A DNA stretch of 64,000 bases from Anabaena sp. UHCC 0204 (GCF_009711975.1 NZ_VIKW01000003.1:234986-298985), one strand, 5' to 3'. Numbered from the stretch's first letter, positions 38,647 to 47,764 are shown. Notes: generated by a model from the sequence alone, not told the origin. A program made the numbers and translations.

Positions 38647-39333
38647 ATGCTAGATTACGACTCTTTACATTGTTTACCTTCATCTCACACATTACCTGAC
38701 TCTAAAGACACACCACTTGATAATCAATTACAGCATCTTGTTCCGGGATTATTAGAAAGTATTTTAGCCTTAATCTGGTCACAAAGACAAGATTGGTTTT
38801 TTGGCGCAGGTATGGGAATATATTATGATCCGAAGAAACCTGCTATTGTCCCAGAAGGGTTTTTAAGTATTGGTGTTCCTAGAGTTAAAGGTATTAATGA
38901 AGATCTACGTCCAAGTTATGTATTATGGGAAGAGAAAAAGTCCCCAATTTTAGCATTGGAAATAGTATCTAAAACTTATCGAGAAGAACATATAACTAAA
39001 GGAAACATATATGCTCAAGATTTGGAAATTTTATATTATGTAATATATTGTCCTCTAAGAACAATAAAAGAAAAATTAGAGGTTTATAAATTAACAAATG
39101 GAGAATATATCTTACAACCCAGAAATCCAGTTTGGCTACCAGAAATAGGTTTAGGAATTGGTAAAGAGATAGGAACTTATCAAGGAATAACTAGGGAATG
39201 GTTATATTGGTTTGATGAACAGGGAAAAAGATTTTTAACACCAGAAGAACGGATTCAGGAAAGTGAGGAAAAAGTTCATAAATTAACAGAGATGTTAAAA
39301 AAATTAGGAATTGATCCTGAAAGTTTAATGTAA
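38647..39333 (+). CDS. Uma2 family endonuclease-like protein, tandem copy 2
   Basis: The product has about 228 residues from ATG 38647, 21 bp after the stop of copy 1. It retains the core AIVPEGFLSIGVPR, PILALEIVSKTYR and EILYYVIY, as well as the shared C-terminal KLTEMLKKLGIDPESLM. Asp in the first motif of copy 1 (VPDGF) is Glu here (VPEGF), a change at a likely metal ligand. The heptad-repeat tail is absent. The copies are probably co-transcribed. Confidence 0.87.
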   Translation: MLDYDSLHCLPSSHTLPDSKDTPLDNQLQHLVPGLLESILALIWSQRQDWFFGAGMGIYYDPKKPAIVPEGFLSIGVPRVKGINEDLRPSYVLWEEKKSPILALEIVSKTYREEHITKGNIYAQDLEILYYVIYCPLRTIKEKLEVYKLTNGEYILQPRNPVWLPEIGLGIGKEIGTYQGITREWLYWFDEQGKRFLTPEERIQESEEKVHKLTEMLKKLGIDPESLM

Positions 39334-39354
39334 AGGATGATGCACCGAGAAAAC

Positions 39355-39672
39355 TTAGAGTGTGTGAATTAAATCTGCAAAACCGTAAATGCTAATTCCT
39401 AATAGGAGTAATGCTGTAAATTGGGTGATGCGTTGTTGAGTGAAAACTATGTGACTGTGTTCATTGGGAGAGATTGATTCTCGGACTAAAATAGAAGTTG
39501 ATGCGCCAACTACGAGACTTAAACCTAATATTATGTAAGGCGGATCTGGTATAATTGTAGAAATTGTTAACATAGCGATCGCTAATGTCAACATTAATAA
39601 TTCTACAAATCGTGGCGGATGATATTGACTAGATAAAATCAAGCTATTTAACCAAAAATTCCAGGTTCTCAT
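39355..39672 (-). CDS. Small hydrophobic membrane protein (105 aa)
   Basis: I do not recognise the family. The protein has three or four hydrophobic stretches: about 21-40 (FVELLMLTLAIAMLTIST), 46-62 (YIILGLSLVVGASTSIL) and 85-103 (ITQFTALLLLGISIYGFADL). It lacks cysteine clusters or charged motifs that suggest a catalytic role. It is on the same strand as chlI, downstream by 83 bp of heptamer repeats. It is probably a cyanobacteria-specific inner or thylakoid membrane protein. Confidence 0.7.
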   Translation of the reverse strand: MRTWNFWLNSLILSSQYHPPRFVELLMLTLAIAMLTISTIIPDPPYIILGLSLVVGASTSILVRESISPNEHSHIVFTQQRITQFTALLLLGISIYGFADLIHTL

Positions 39673-39675
39673 AAT

Positions 39676-39745
39676 TTGTTAATAGTCAGTGGTCAGTTGT
39701 CAGTTGTCAGTGGTCAATAAAATAAATACTAACCACTGACTCACA
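39676..39745. repeat. Tandem GTCAGTTGTCAGT heptamer repeats
   Basis: AGTCAGTGGTCAGTTGTCAG and related units, ending in ACCACTGACTCAC, fill the gap between chlI and the small membrane protein gene. It is STRR-type, the same family as 11961-12027. Confidence 0.8.
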
Positions 39746-39755
39746 TTTATATTAA

Positions 39756-40874
39756 CTAACGAACGCCGGCTTTCATCCCTGCACCGTTTTTCTGTGTAGC
39801 ATCTTCTGGTGGTTCAACACCAAAAACGCGACAAAAGACCTTTTCCACTTTATAGCCAGTATCAATGGATTCTAGGGGGTCTTTCCGCAGACGGTGACGC
39901 AGACATAAAGTAATTACCCGACGGATATCGTCTACTGTAACTTCTGTCCGTCCTTCAAACGCAGTTAAGGCTTTAGCAGCGCGGTTAGTAACGATATCAC
40001 CCCGCAAACCATCCACATCTAATTCTGAACAAACTTCGGAAATTTTTACCCGAAAATCATAGTCTAAATTAACTTGTGGTAATAATTCCTGAGCATTGAC
40101 AATTTGCTGTTGTAATGCTTCTTGGGGGGTTGTGTGTTTTTGTAAATATTCAGGAGGATTTTGGTCAAATTCGCCCCGTTCTTCCACAATTTGTACCCGC
40201 AAAGCTGGTTCTTTGACAGTGTGAATTTCCGCGTGCATTCCAAAACGGTCGAGGAGTTGGGGACGGAGTTCCCCTTCTTCTGGGTTTCCCGAACCGACGA
40301 GAACAAACCTGGCTGGGTGACGGATAGAAATCCCTTCCCGTTCCACGGTGTTCCAACCACTAGCAGCAGAATCGAGGAGTACGTCTACTAAGTGGTCATC
40401 TAACAAGTTGACCTCATCAACGTAGAGAATGCCTCTGTTGGCTTTGGCTAGTAGTCCGGGTTCAAAAGCTTTCACACCTTCAGATAAAGCCTTTTCAATG
40501 TCAATTGTCCCACAAACCCGGTCTTCGGTAGCGCCCAATGGTAAATCTACCATTTGCACCTTTTTGTGAGCGATGGGAATTTCCATACCCTGGGCGACTT
40601 GTTGACGAACTTCATCACTCATTAAGTCCGGGTCATTGGGGTCACTGTTGAAGGGGTCATTGGCGACAACAGAGATTTCTGGTAAGAGGTCCGCCAAGGC
40701 GCGGATAGTTGTAGATTTGCCGGTGCCGCGATCGCCCATAATCATTACACCACCAATTTTGGGGTCAATGACATTTAACAGCAGCGCCAGTTTCATTTCT
40801 TCTTGGCCGACGATGGCTGTAAATGGAAAGACCGCACGACGCGCACTCGCACTAGCTTGAGCAGTTGAAGTCAC
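39756..40874 (-). CDS. chlI: Magnesium chelatase ATPase subunit I
   Basis: ChlI is the AAA+ subunit that, with ChlD and ChlH, inserts Mg2+ into protoporphyrin IX in chlorophyll synthesis. The 372-residue protein has Walker [10 protein letters not shown] (47-55), the family's [18 protein letters not shown] segment, Walker [12 protein letters not shown] and sensor region [20 protein letters not shown]. The C-terminal lid ends GVEPPEDA. Length and start [20 protein letters not shown] fit cyanobacterial ChlI. Neither chlD nor chlH is adjacent. Confidence 0.97.
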   Translation of the reverse strand: MTSTAQASASARRAVFPFTAIVGQEEMKLALLLNVIDPKIGGVMIMGDRGTGKSTTIRALADLLPEISVVANDPFNSDPNDPDLMSDEVRQQVAQGMEIPIAHKKVQMVDLPLGATEDRVCGTIDIEKALSEGVKAFEPGLLAKANRGILYVDEVNLLDDHLVDVLLDSAASGWNTVEREGISIRHPARFVLVGSGNPEEGELRPQLLDRFGMHAEIHTVKEPALRVQIVEERGEFDQNPPEYLQKHTTPQEALQQQIVNAQELLPQVNLDYDFRVKISEVCSELDVDGLRGDIVTNRAAKALTAFEGRTEVTVDDIRRVITLCLRHRLRKDPLESIDTGYKVEKVFCRVFGVEPPEDATQKNGAGMKAGVR

Positions 40875-40987
40875 TAAATTTCCTTAACAATATTTTTTAT
40901 TACAATTCTTTATTTTGACACATCTGGGCAGTGGAGGAGGTAAGGATTGAAGGGAATCGCTCACTAAAATTCCTGAGAAACATCTAT

Positions 40988-41078
40988 AGGACTTACGCAA
41001 AATATCTCTCAAACTCTCTTTCCTTCGTTTTCTTCGCTTCTTCGTGGTTCATTACTCCGTGACTTGTGAGAAATCCGA
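40988..41078. repeat. Second copy of the AGGACTTACGCA MITE (decayed right end)
   Basis: The first 32 bases (AGGACTTACGCAAAATATCT and onward) match the element at 32692 almost exactly. The middle keeps the TTCGTGGTTC tract, and the right end GTGACTTGTGAGAAATCCGAG has diverged from TGCGTAAGTCCT. It lies upstream of the methyltransferase gene. Confidence 0.8.
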
Positions 41079-41116
41079 GTAAAATAGTCCGAAAGGATAC
41101 TCTATAGAGGTAAAAT

Positions 41117-41866
41117 ATGGGATTGGCTGGAATCAGAATAGTATTAGTAGAACCAGCGGGTCCGTTGAATGTAGGTTCAGTAGCCAGAGTTATGAAAAAT
41201 TTTGGCTTATCTCAATTAATATTAGTAAATCCTCAATGCGATCGCTCATCTTTAGAATCTGTAAAAATGGCGGTTCATGGTAAAGATATTTTAGAATCGG
41301 CGCTGATCGTCAAGACATTACCAGAAGCATTGCAAGGATGTGTGCGAGCGATCGCTACCATGGGGCGTGAATACAGTGGAGAAATACCTTTAGAAACCCC
41401 CCGCATGGCTTTACCCTGGCTATTAGCGGCCGCAGAAAAACCTGTAGCTTTAATTTTTGGTAGAGAAGATCGGGGATTAACTAATGAAGAAATAAATTAT
41501 GCCCACAAATTAGTTTTTATTCCCACTAATCCAGAATATCCATCTTTAAATTTAGCTACTGCGGTTTCTATTTGTTGTTATGAATTGTCGCAATCTATAG
41601 ACTTATACACAGATCAAAATATCACACCCACAGAAATTGCTCCTTTAGATGCAATAGAAGCTTATTATCAACAATTGGAATCTTTATTGCTTTCCATTGG
41701 TTATCTTTATCCTCATACCGCAGCTAGTCGCATGGAAAAATTTCGCCACCTATATAACCGGGCATATTTACAAACTGCCGAGGTAGGAATGTTACGGGGG
41801 ATTTTACGGCAGGTAGAATGGGCAATTAATCAGCACAACAAGATAACTAACAAAATGGATAATTAA
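41117..41866 (+). CDS. trmJ: TrmJ-like tRNA/rRNA 2'-O-methyltransferase (SPOUT family)
   Basis: The 249-residue protein has the SpoU/TrmH motifs. Motif 1 is VLVEPAGPLNVGSVARVMKN (10-29), with Asn and Arg used for RNA and SAM binding. Motif 2 is ALIFGREDRGLTNEE (near 110-125). Motif 3 is NPEYPSLNLATAVSICCYEL (near 138-157), which forms the trefoil-knot SAM site. A C-terminal extension holds a basic helix, as in TrmJ, which methylates ribose at position 32 of some tRNAs. AGAGG precedes the ATG. The exact RNA target is inferred from family similarity. Confidence 0.88.
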   Translation: MGLAGIRIVLVEPAGPLNVGSVARVMKNFGLSQLILVNPQCDRSSLESVKMAVHGKDILESALIVKTLPEALQGCVRAIATMGREYSGEIPLETPRMALPWLLAAAEKPVALIFGREDRGLTNEEINYAHKLVFIPTNPEYPSLNLATAVSICCYELSQSIDLYTDQNITPTEIAPLDAIEAYYQQLESLLLSIGYLYPHTAASRMEKFRHLYNRAYLQTAEVGMLRGILRQVEWAINQHNKITNKMDN

Positions 41867-41998
41867 ATACCCAGTTATTACCCAAAAATACAAATATAGC
41901 GTAAACTGGATACGAAAATACTACTTAGTCCCCCAAGGTAGACTGAGTAGAGTGGTGCATCAATTAAAAATCTGGGTCGAAGGTGACAAGGAGTAGCT

Positions 41999-43495
41999 AT
42001 GTCAGAATCAAGTGACAAACTCATACCTCTATCACGAAGGCAACCTGTACAGCGTCGCCGGCGTAAGCGTCCAGTCTCCAAGACAGGACAGAAAAAAGTT
42101 ATTAGTCAACAGCCAGTTTCTAGCCAAAGAGAAGCTGCAACATTAATACGTATAAATAATCATAACAGTCCTGTTCCTATAGCGACTGGGGGGCGAAGAC
42201 CACCATCACGGGTGATGATGCCACCAGGAGTTAAACCCATACCCAAAGTTAGGAAGAATACTCAACTTTCCCCACCAGGAACGGTGAGGTTAAAAACTGT
42301 ACGTATAGAAAAGCCGAAAATAGAAAGAAGGGGATCACGCAAGACCAGGTTAAAACCCATGGCTAGAACCATGTTATATGCCTTGCGGTTGTTGATTGTA
42401 GGGATAGGTGTGGGTGCGATCGTTGGCACGTTCTTGTCAGTCCTAGACCCCGCTAATCGCATCAGTTCAGTTGCGTCTGTATCTGGAACTAAACCATCTC
42501 AAGCAGCAACTCAATCTCAGAATACCAGCTTATATCTTTCCCAGGAAATTGCACCTTTAAAAAATACTCTGCAAACTCTCTCTACAACTAACGCTGATCT
42601 CATTCCAGGTGTGTTTTTATTAGACTTAGATAATGGTGGTTATGTAGATATTAATAGTAATGCTAGTTTTGCTGCTGCCAGTACCATTAAAATCCCCATT
42701 TTGATTGCTTTTTTCCAAGATGTAGATGCTGGTAAAATCCGCTTGGATGAAATGTTAACTCTGGAAAAAGAGATGATTGCTGGGGGTTCGGGAAATATGC
42801 AATATCAACCCCCAGACAGTAAGTACACTGCTCTTGATGTAGCTACGAAAATGATGACAATTAGCGACAATACCGCCACAAATATGCTAATTGCTAAATT
42901 AGGTGGACAAGAGGTACTCAATGGGCGTTTTCGCAGTTGGGGATTGACTACGACGATGATTCGTAATCCTCTCCCAGATTTACCAGGAACTAATACTACC
43001 AGTCCCAGAGAATTGGGAAATTTAATCTCAATGGTGAATCAAGGTAGTGTTGTGAGTATGCGATCGCGTGATTTAATACTTAATATCATGAGTCGCACTC
43101 AACGGGATAATCTCTTACCTGCTGGTTTAGGAAAAGGAGCAAGTGCTTACCACAAAACAGGTGATATTGGCACAATGTTAGGAGATGCGGGTTTAGTGGA
43201 TGTCCCCACTGGTAAGCGTTATATCGCCGCTATCATGGTACAACGTCCCCATAATGATCCTCGTGCGGGAAAATTAATTAGTTCTATTTCTAGTGCTGCT
43301 TACCAACACTTTAGCCAAGCCACAGTTACACCAAATAATTCTACAAATTATCAACCACCTGTTCAACCCTTAATTCAGCAACCTATTCAACCACCGCTCA
43401 TGAATCCAATTGCACCTAATGGGATGGTTAATAATCCACCTGTAGGCGCTTATCCACCTCCTATAACAACTCCACAATATTACCCACCCCAATAA
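41999..43495 (+). CDS. Membrane-anchored serine hydrolase of the class A beta-lactamase/PBP family
   Basis: This 498-residue protein has a basic, disordered N-terminus (QRRRRKRPVSK), one transmembrane helix (about 121-148) and an extracytoplasmic beta-lactamase-like domain. All three catalytic motifs are present: S-x-x-K in AASTIKIPI (Ser228, Lys231), SDN (289-291) and KTGD (386-389). The tail (about 440-498) is Pro/Gln-rich, with repeated QPP and QQP. AAGGAG precedes the ATG. Such cyanobacterial proteins are usually annotated as serine hydrolases; a peptidoglycan peptidase role or true beta-lactam hydrolysis are both possible. Confidence 0.88.
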   Translation: MSESSDKLIPLSRRQPVQRRRRKRPVSKTGQKKVISQQPVSSQREAATLIRINNHNSPVPIATGGRRPPSRVMMPPGVKPIPKVRKNTQLSPPGTVRLKTVRIEKPKIERRGSRKTRLKPMARTMLYALRLLIVGIGVGAIVGTFLSVLDPANRISSVASVSGTKPSQAATQSQNTSLYLSQEIAPLKNTLQTLSTTNADLIPGVFLLDLDNGGYVDINSNASFAAASTIKIPILIAFFQDVDAGKIRLDEMLTLEKEMIAGGSGNMQYQPPDSKYTALDVATKMMTISDNTATNMLIAKLGGQEVLNGRFRSWGLTTTMIRNPLPDLPGTNTTSPRELGNLISMVNQGSVVSMRSRDLILNIMSRTQRDNLLPAGLGKGASAYHKTGDIGTMLGDAGLVDVPTGKRYIAAIMVQRPHNDPRAGKLISSISSAAYQHFSQATVTPNNSTNYQPPVQPLIQQPIQPPLMNPIAPNGMVNNPPVGAYPPPITTPQYYPPQ

Positions 43496-43584
43496 AACAA
43501 TTCAAAATTCCAATCTGTTGCAGAAAAAATGTGAATTTGTTGTTAGAACAGCTTTAAGGCTATCTATCAAATGGAGAACATATC

Positions 43585-43845
43585 ATGAATATTCAACTCA
43601 ACCCGGAAACAGAGGAATTAATACAAGCTTATATTGCCACAGGTAGATTTGAAAATATAGAAGATGCAGTAAATGAGGCTTTTAATTTACTGCTGGGTAG
43701 AGAAAGAAGATTAGAGGAACTAAGGGAAAAAATAGCAGTAGGAACTGAACAAATTCATAATGGACAAGTAACAGACGGTGAGGTGGTTTTTGCTAGACTA
43801 CAAGCAAAAATTAAACAGATAGAAGAGGAATTAGACAATGGGTAA
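43585..43845 (+). CDS. ParD-like ribbon-helix-helix antitoxin
   Basis: The 86-residue protein begins with a ribbon-helix-helix-like region MNIQLNPETEELIQAYIATG then FENIEDAVNEAFNLL, typical of ParD/CopG antitoxins. The C-terminal half is charged (about 50-86) and would wrap the toxin. GGAGAACA lies before the ATG. The stop overlaps the toxin gene by 8 bases, indicating translational coupling, and auto-repression of the pair is expected for the family. Confidence 0.87.
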   Translation: MNIQLNPETEELIQAYIATGRFENIEDAVNEAFNLLLGRERRLEELREKIAVGTEQIHNGQVTDGEVVFARLQAKIKQIEEELDNG

Positions 43846-44134
43846 ATACTCATTTTCTGATGAAGCTATTCAAGATTTAGAAGAAATTTGTGAGTATCTT
43901 GGTAATAGTAATCCCAAAGCTGCTAGTCAACTTTTTGATAAAATTAGAAGTAAGTGTAAATTAGTTGCTAGTTTTCCAAGTATGGGTAAAAGTTATGGAA
44001 GACTAGCAAAAAATCTGCGTGGTTTTGTTGTTGATGACTACATCATATTTTACTATCCTCAAGAAGAGAAAATGGAAATTAATATTACTCGTATTGCTAG
44101 TGGTTATCGAGATTTAGAATCATTATTCGACTAA
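43838..44134 (+). CDS. RelE/ParE-family toxin
   Basis: The 98-residue protein matches the ParE fold: FSDEAIQDLEEICEYLGNSN (N-terminal helical hairpin), FPSMGKSYGRLAKNLRGFVV and YIIFYYPQEEKMEINITRIA, ending in SGYRDLESLF. Members poison DNA gyrase or cleave mRNA at ribosomes; the ParD-type partner suggests the gyrase type. ATG overlaps the antitoxin stop by 8 bases. It is a compact chromosomal toxin-antitoxin module. Confidence 0.88.
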   Translation: MGKYSFSDEAIQDLEEICEYLGNSNPKAASQLFDKIRSKCKLVASFPSMGKSYGRLAKNLRGFVVDDYIIFYYPQEEKMEINITRIASGYRDLESLFD

Positions 44135-44157
44135 ATTTTCTAAGTTTCCCAGCTTTC

Positions 44158-45276
44158 TTAACATTTTTGATATCGCATTCCAGGAAGTTGGGTAACTAAA
44201 CCCATGAGTTCCAATTGCAATAAAGAACTGGAAACTAAACCAGCATCCATACCTGTTTTTTGAATAATAAAATCAAACGATAAAGCATCAATAGACAAGG
44301 TATCTATAACCTGTTGTAATTCTGGTGGTAAATTAGGGATAGGAACAGATTTAACTATTGGTGTTTCTATATCTATTTGGGGAATTGCTCCCAACATAAT
44401 TAATAATTCACTGAGTTCTTGATTAATTAAACCCGCACCTTGACTAATTAATTTTAAACAACCTTGTGATGGTTGATCATCAATTCTTCCCGGTAATGCG
44501 TAAACATCTCTACCAAATTCATTAGAGTATGTAGCAGTAATTAATGCACCTGATTTTATGGGTGCTTCCATTACTAATAATGCACGGCTTAAACCAGCAA
44601 TAATGCGATTTCGACGGGGAAAATGGGTGCGGTTGGGTGCAGTTCTCGCCGGATATTCACTAATTACTATTCCAGATGTCAAAATCTGTTTATATAAATC
44701 TCTATTTTTATGGGGATAAATAACATCTACACCTGTTCCCACTACTGCTATTGTTCTTCCTCCCGCTTTCATTGCGGCTGCGTGACTTTCGGTATCTATC
44801 CCTTCGGCCATACCAGAAACAACGGTAAAACCATTTTTTGCTAAAGCGGTGCTAATTTGTCGAGTCCATTTAATTCCATATTCTGTAGGTTGACGAGTTC
44901 CCACAATTCCCACTAAGGGTTTTTCTCCTGAATTTTCCTGTAAATCAACTTCACCCCGATAATATAACAACGGTGGTGGACTGGGGATTTCTCGCAGTAG
45001 TTGGGGGTATTCTGGGTCTGCTGGTGTCCAAAAAAGTGGGTTTGCTTGTTGGTGTTGGGTAAGTAGTTGTTCTGGGTTTAAACGGGATTTTTGTTGAACA
45101 ATTTTTTCTAATGTCTGAAATCCCAAACCTTCAACTTTTCGCAATTCCCCCGGACCAGCTTTCCAAGCTGTTTCTAAGTTACCAAAATGCTGTTGTAATC
45201 TTTGCAGTAATATGGGACCAATACCGGAAATTTGTGACCAAGCTAACCAATATTTACGTTCTTCTGTGTTTGACAT
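44158..45276 (-). CDS. dprA: DNA processing protein DprA
   Basis: DprA loads RecA on incoming single-stranded DNA during natural transformation. The 372-residue protein has an N-terminal helix-hairpin-helix/SAM-like region (about 1-70, ISGIGPILLQRLQQHFGN). The Rossmann-like core has VGIVGTRQPTEYG, SGMAEGIDTESHAAAM, VVGTGVDVIYPHKN and SEYPARTAPNRTHFPRRNRI. A C-terminal winged-helix domain follows (about 310-372). Its presence suggests competence machinery elsewhere in the genome. Confidence 0.95.
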   Translation of the reverse strand: MSNTEERKYWLAWSQISGIGPILLQRLQQHFGNLETAWKAGPGELRKVEGLGFQTLEKIVQQKSRLNPEQLLTQHQQANPLFWTPADPEYPQLLREIPSPPPLLYYRGEVDLQENSGEKPLVGIVGTRQPTEYGIKWTRQISTALAKNGFTVVSGMAEGIDTESHAAAMKAGGRTIAVVGTGVDVIYPHKNRDLYKQILTSGIVISEYPARTAPNRTHFPRRNRIIAGLSRALLVMEAPIKSGALITATYSNEFGRDVYALPGRIDDQPSQGCLKLISQGAGLINQELSELLIMLGAIPQIDIETPIVKSVPIPNLPPELQQVIDTLSIDALSFDFIIQKTGMDAGLVSSSLLQLELMGLVTQLPGMRYQKC

Positions 45277-45385
45277 ACCAAATTAAGATGAAGCTGCATG
45301 GAATAAGATTTTTAGAATGATTGAACGCAGATGAACGCAGATAAACGCAGATAAATACGGGTTACTTTTATTTTATGCAATTAGA

Positions 45386-46042
45386 TTAAACCTTTGCTAA
45401 ATGTTGATTTTTCAAATAGTCAAATACAGATTTATCACCAATATCGGGAGGAATAGTTTGGATTACTTTCCGCACAGCAAAGATTAAAAAGAAAATCGCC
45501 CAAATTCCTAATAAAACTTGTTCTGCTTGAGTTGATAAAATTCCTGTTAAATGTCCTAATAATACTAAGGGAACAAGGGGAGTTAAGATTTTAGTTTCTA
45601 AACGATTGAAACAAAAACCTTCTTTGAAAAAAATACCTGTTAAAGCTGCAAAAGTAAAACCAATCCCTAATATACTTAGGGGTTGCTGATAAACAGTAAT
45701 TGCAAAAGCTTGACTATCACCATGTCCAAAAATAAATGCCGAAATGCTGCCAATTACCCAAAAAACTTGGAGAATTCGGTGCAAAGATGCCATATAAATA
45801 TGAATAGTTAATAAACTGACACCCAGTGCAAGACTAAAACAGGTGTAGAGAGGGGTAATCGCTTGAATTGCCGCAGGTTGGGGATAGAATAAGACTAAAC
45901 CGCTACCAATGGCAAAACACAGTGCTGCTATCATTAAACCTGTACGGTAAATTATCACACTTTGGCGATCGCTCTGGGTAATTGTAAATTCTCCAAACTG
46001 ACCTTGATATACTGCCGGTGATGATATTGTTTGTGTAGTCAT
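45386..46042 (-). CDS. DUF2301 integral membrane protein
   Basis: The product has about 218 residues from ATG at 46042; TTG at 46051 would add three residues. Six hydrophobic helices are visible, with the family's RTGLMIAALCFAIGSGLVLF, FGHGDSQAFAITVYQQPLSI and GIFFKEGFCFNRLETK segments. DUF2301 proteins occur in cyanobacteria and plastids, and their function is not established. It is a single gene between dprA and the carbonic anhydrase gene. Confidence 0.88.
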   Translation of the reverse strand: MTTQTISSPAVYQGQFGEFTITQSDRQSVIIYRTGLMIAALCFAIGSGLVLFYPQPAAIQAITPLYTCFSLALGVSLLTIHIYMASLHRILQVFWVIGSISAFIFGHGDSQAFAITVYQQPLSILGIGFTFAALTGIFFKEGFCFNRLETKILTPLVPLVLLGHLTGILSTQAEQVLLGIWAIFFLIFAVRKVIQTIPPDIGDKSVFDYLKNQHLAKV

Positions 46043-46124
46043 ATTTCCCAATAATTTTCAATATTCTAAATTCATACTGCCCTCATGAAAAGTATATCAT
46101 ACTCATTACTTCTCTGACTTTAAC

Positions 46125-46172
46125 GTTTAAAACTCTTACCTTTGCGCCTTTGCGTCTTTGCGTGAGCTTAAT
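46125..46172. repeat. CTTTGCGCC/GCGTCTTTGCG dispersed repeat
   Basis: AACTCTTACCTTTGCGCCTT continuing into TGCGTCTTTGCGTGAGCTTA is the inverted counterpart of 32555-32605 and a relative of the interior of the 496-600 MITE. Confidence 0.6.
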
Positions 46173-46204
46173 TCATACTTCCATTATGCAACATCAAAAA
46201 TTAT

Positions 46205-46936
46205 TCATTGATTGATAAAATCAATTTTACCTGTTGCCAAATTGTAAAAAGCACCAATAATTTTTAACTTACCTGCTTTAACTAATTTATCTAAAATTAC
46301 TGAACTTTTTTGCATTTTTTGGATTTGATAGTTGATATTAGCTATAACTGCATTATTAGTATTATTCTCGTTTAATTTAGTATTTCTTAAAGCTGGTTTA
46401 ATCTGTTCAATGATTATGCCAATTCTACCAGGTGCAGGTTCAGTTTGCATTGCTGCTTTCACAGCACCGCAATTTTGATGACCTAAAACTACAATCAACT
46501 GTGAACCTAAAACTGCTGTAGAATATTCTAGACTACCTATAGCTACATCATTCGCAACATTTCCGGCTACACGCACAACAAATAAATCACCAATTCCTTG
46601 ATCAAAAATGGTTTCTGTGGGAACACGAGAATCAGCACAACCTAATATGGCTGCAAAAGGATATTGTGCTTGAGCAGTTTTTTTCAATCTCTCTGGTGAT
46701 AATTGAGAACTTCGTTGTTTCTGATTAACAAATCTTTGGTTTCCTGCTAATAAACGCCTGATAGCTTCATTTGCATTCACTGGCTGAGGATTATCTACTT
46801 TTGTATCACTAATTACTGTTTCTTCACTTCGCTCAATTACCCGATTACAAGCTGTAATAGTAGCAATACTAAAACTACTTAAACCTACTACTTTCAAAAA
46901 GTTACGCCGACCTATAAATCCGTTAATTCTACTCAT
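46205..46936 (-). CDS. Beta-class carbonic anhydrase, predicted Tat-exported lipoprotein
   Basis: The 243-residue protein has a twin-arginine signal GRRNFLK (9-15), a hydrophobic stretch and a lipobox-like ITAC with Cys30, so it is probably Tat-exported and lipid-anchored outside the cytoplasm. The enzyme domain keeps zinc ligands and catalytic pair CADSR and GHQNC (Cys, Asp-Arg, His, Cys), plus VVRVAGNVAND. It interconverts CO2 and bicarbonate. Extracytoplasmic beta-CAs (EcaB-like) are known in cyanobacteria. It is a monocistronic unit. Confidence 0.92.
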   Translation of the reverse strand: MSRINGFIGRRNFLKVVGLSSFSIATITACNRVIERSEETVISDTKVDNPQPVNANEAIRRLLAGNQRFVNQKQRSSQLSPERLKKTAQAQYPFAAILGCADSRVPTETIFDQGIGDLFVVRVAGNVANDVAIGSLEYSTAVLGSQLIVVLGHQNCGAVKAAMQTEPAPGRIGIIIEQIKPALRNTKLNENNTNNAVIANINYQIQKMQKSSVILDKLVKAGKLKIIGAFYNLATGKIDFINQ

Positions 46937-47027
46937 TTATCTTCCTGATAAGTTGTGTATTTTAATCAGGAATATATCATTATTAATGATAATAGGAGAG
47001 TAGCTGATGAAACGGTTTAATAATTAT

Positions 47028-47756
47028 TTAATGTCCCTTACTAGCACCTAAATATAATTCTCCCACTTTTGGATCAGTTAATAATTCCCTACCAGATCCA
47101 GAAATAGCATCTCTTCCTGATTCTAACACATAACCACGATCTGCCATTTCCAAAGCTTTTCGGGCATTTTGTTCTACTAAAACTATCGCAGTCCCCGATT
47201 GGTTAATTTGTTTAATTTGCTCAAATACTTGAGATACCAAAATGGGTGATAAAGCCGCTGAAGGTTCATCCAAAAGCAGTAAACTGGGTTCTAACATTAA
47301 TGCTTTACCCATTGCTAACATTTGTCTTTCTCCACCAGAAAGAGTTCCTGCACGTTGACGACGGCGATCGCTCAATCTGGGAAACATAGTGTATATTTTA
47401 TCTTTAAGAGGTTTCAATGGGATATTTCTGACAAATGCCCCCATTTCTAAGTTTTCATCTATGGTTAAAGATGGAAAGACATTGGCAATTTGGGGAACAT
47501 AGGACATTCCTTTTTGAACTATTTGATTTGATTTTAAACCCACCAAATTCTGATCTTTAAATGTAATAGTTCCGGTATGGGGTGTCAAAAGTCCAAAAAT
47601 AGTTTTTACTAAAGTGGATTTACCCGCACCATTAGGACCAATTACTGTGACTAATTCTCCTGCTGCAACGTGAAAGTTGACACCTTGCAAAATATCTACA
47701 TCTTTAATATATCCAGCGTGGACGTTTTCTACTTCTAATAAATAGTTATTAGTCAT
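47028..47756 (-). CDS. natE: LivF/NatE-type ABC transporter ATP-binding protein
   Basis: The 242-residue ATPase has Walker A GPNGAGKST near residue 40, QIANVFPSLTIDENL, signature LSGGERQM near 140 and Walker B LLLLDEPSAALSP. The branched-chain family ending KVGELYLGA is also present. In Anabaena the homologous NatE works with NatABCD in the N-I neutral amino acid permease; the remaining subunits are not in this window. A urea transporter UrtE is the main alternative. The gene lies 92 bp downstream of the ferredoxin on the same strand. Confidence 0.85.
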   Translation of the reverse strand: MTNNYLLEVENVHAGYIKDVDILQGVNFHVAAGELVTVIGPNGAGKSTLVKTIFGLLTPHTGTITFKDQNLVGLKSNQIVQKGMSYVPQIANVFPSLTIDENLEMGAFVRNIPLKPLKDKIYTMFPRLSDRRRQRAGTLSGGERQMLAMGKALMLEPSLLLLDEPSAALSPILVSQVFEQIKQINQSGTAIVLVEQNARKALEMADRGYVLESGRDAISGSGRELLTDPKVGELYLGASKGH

Positions 47757-47764
47757 TTGTTATA

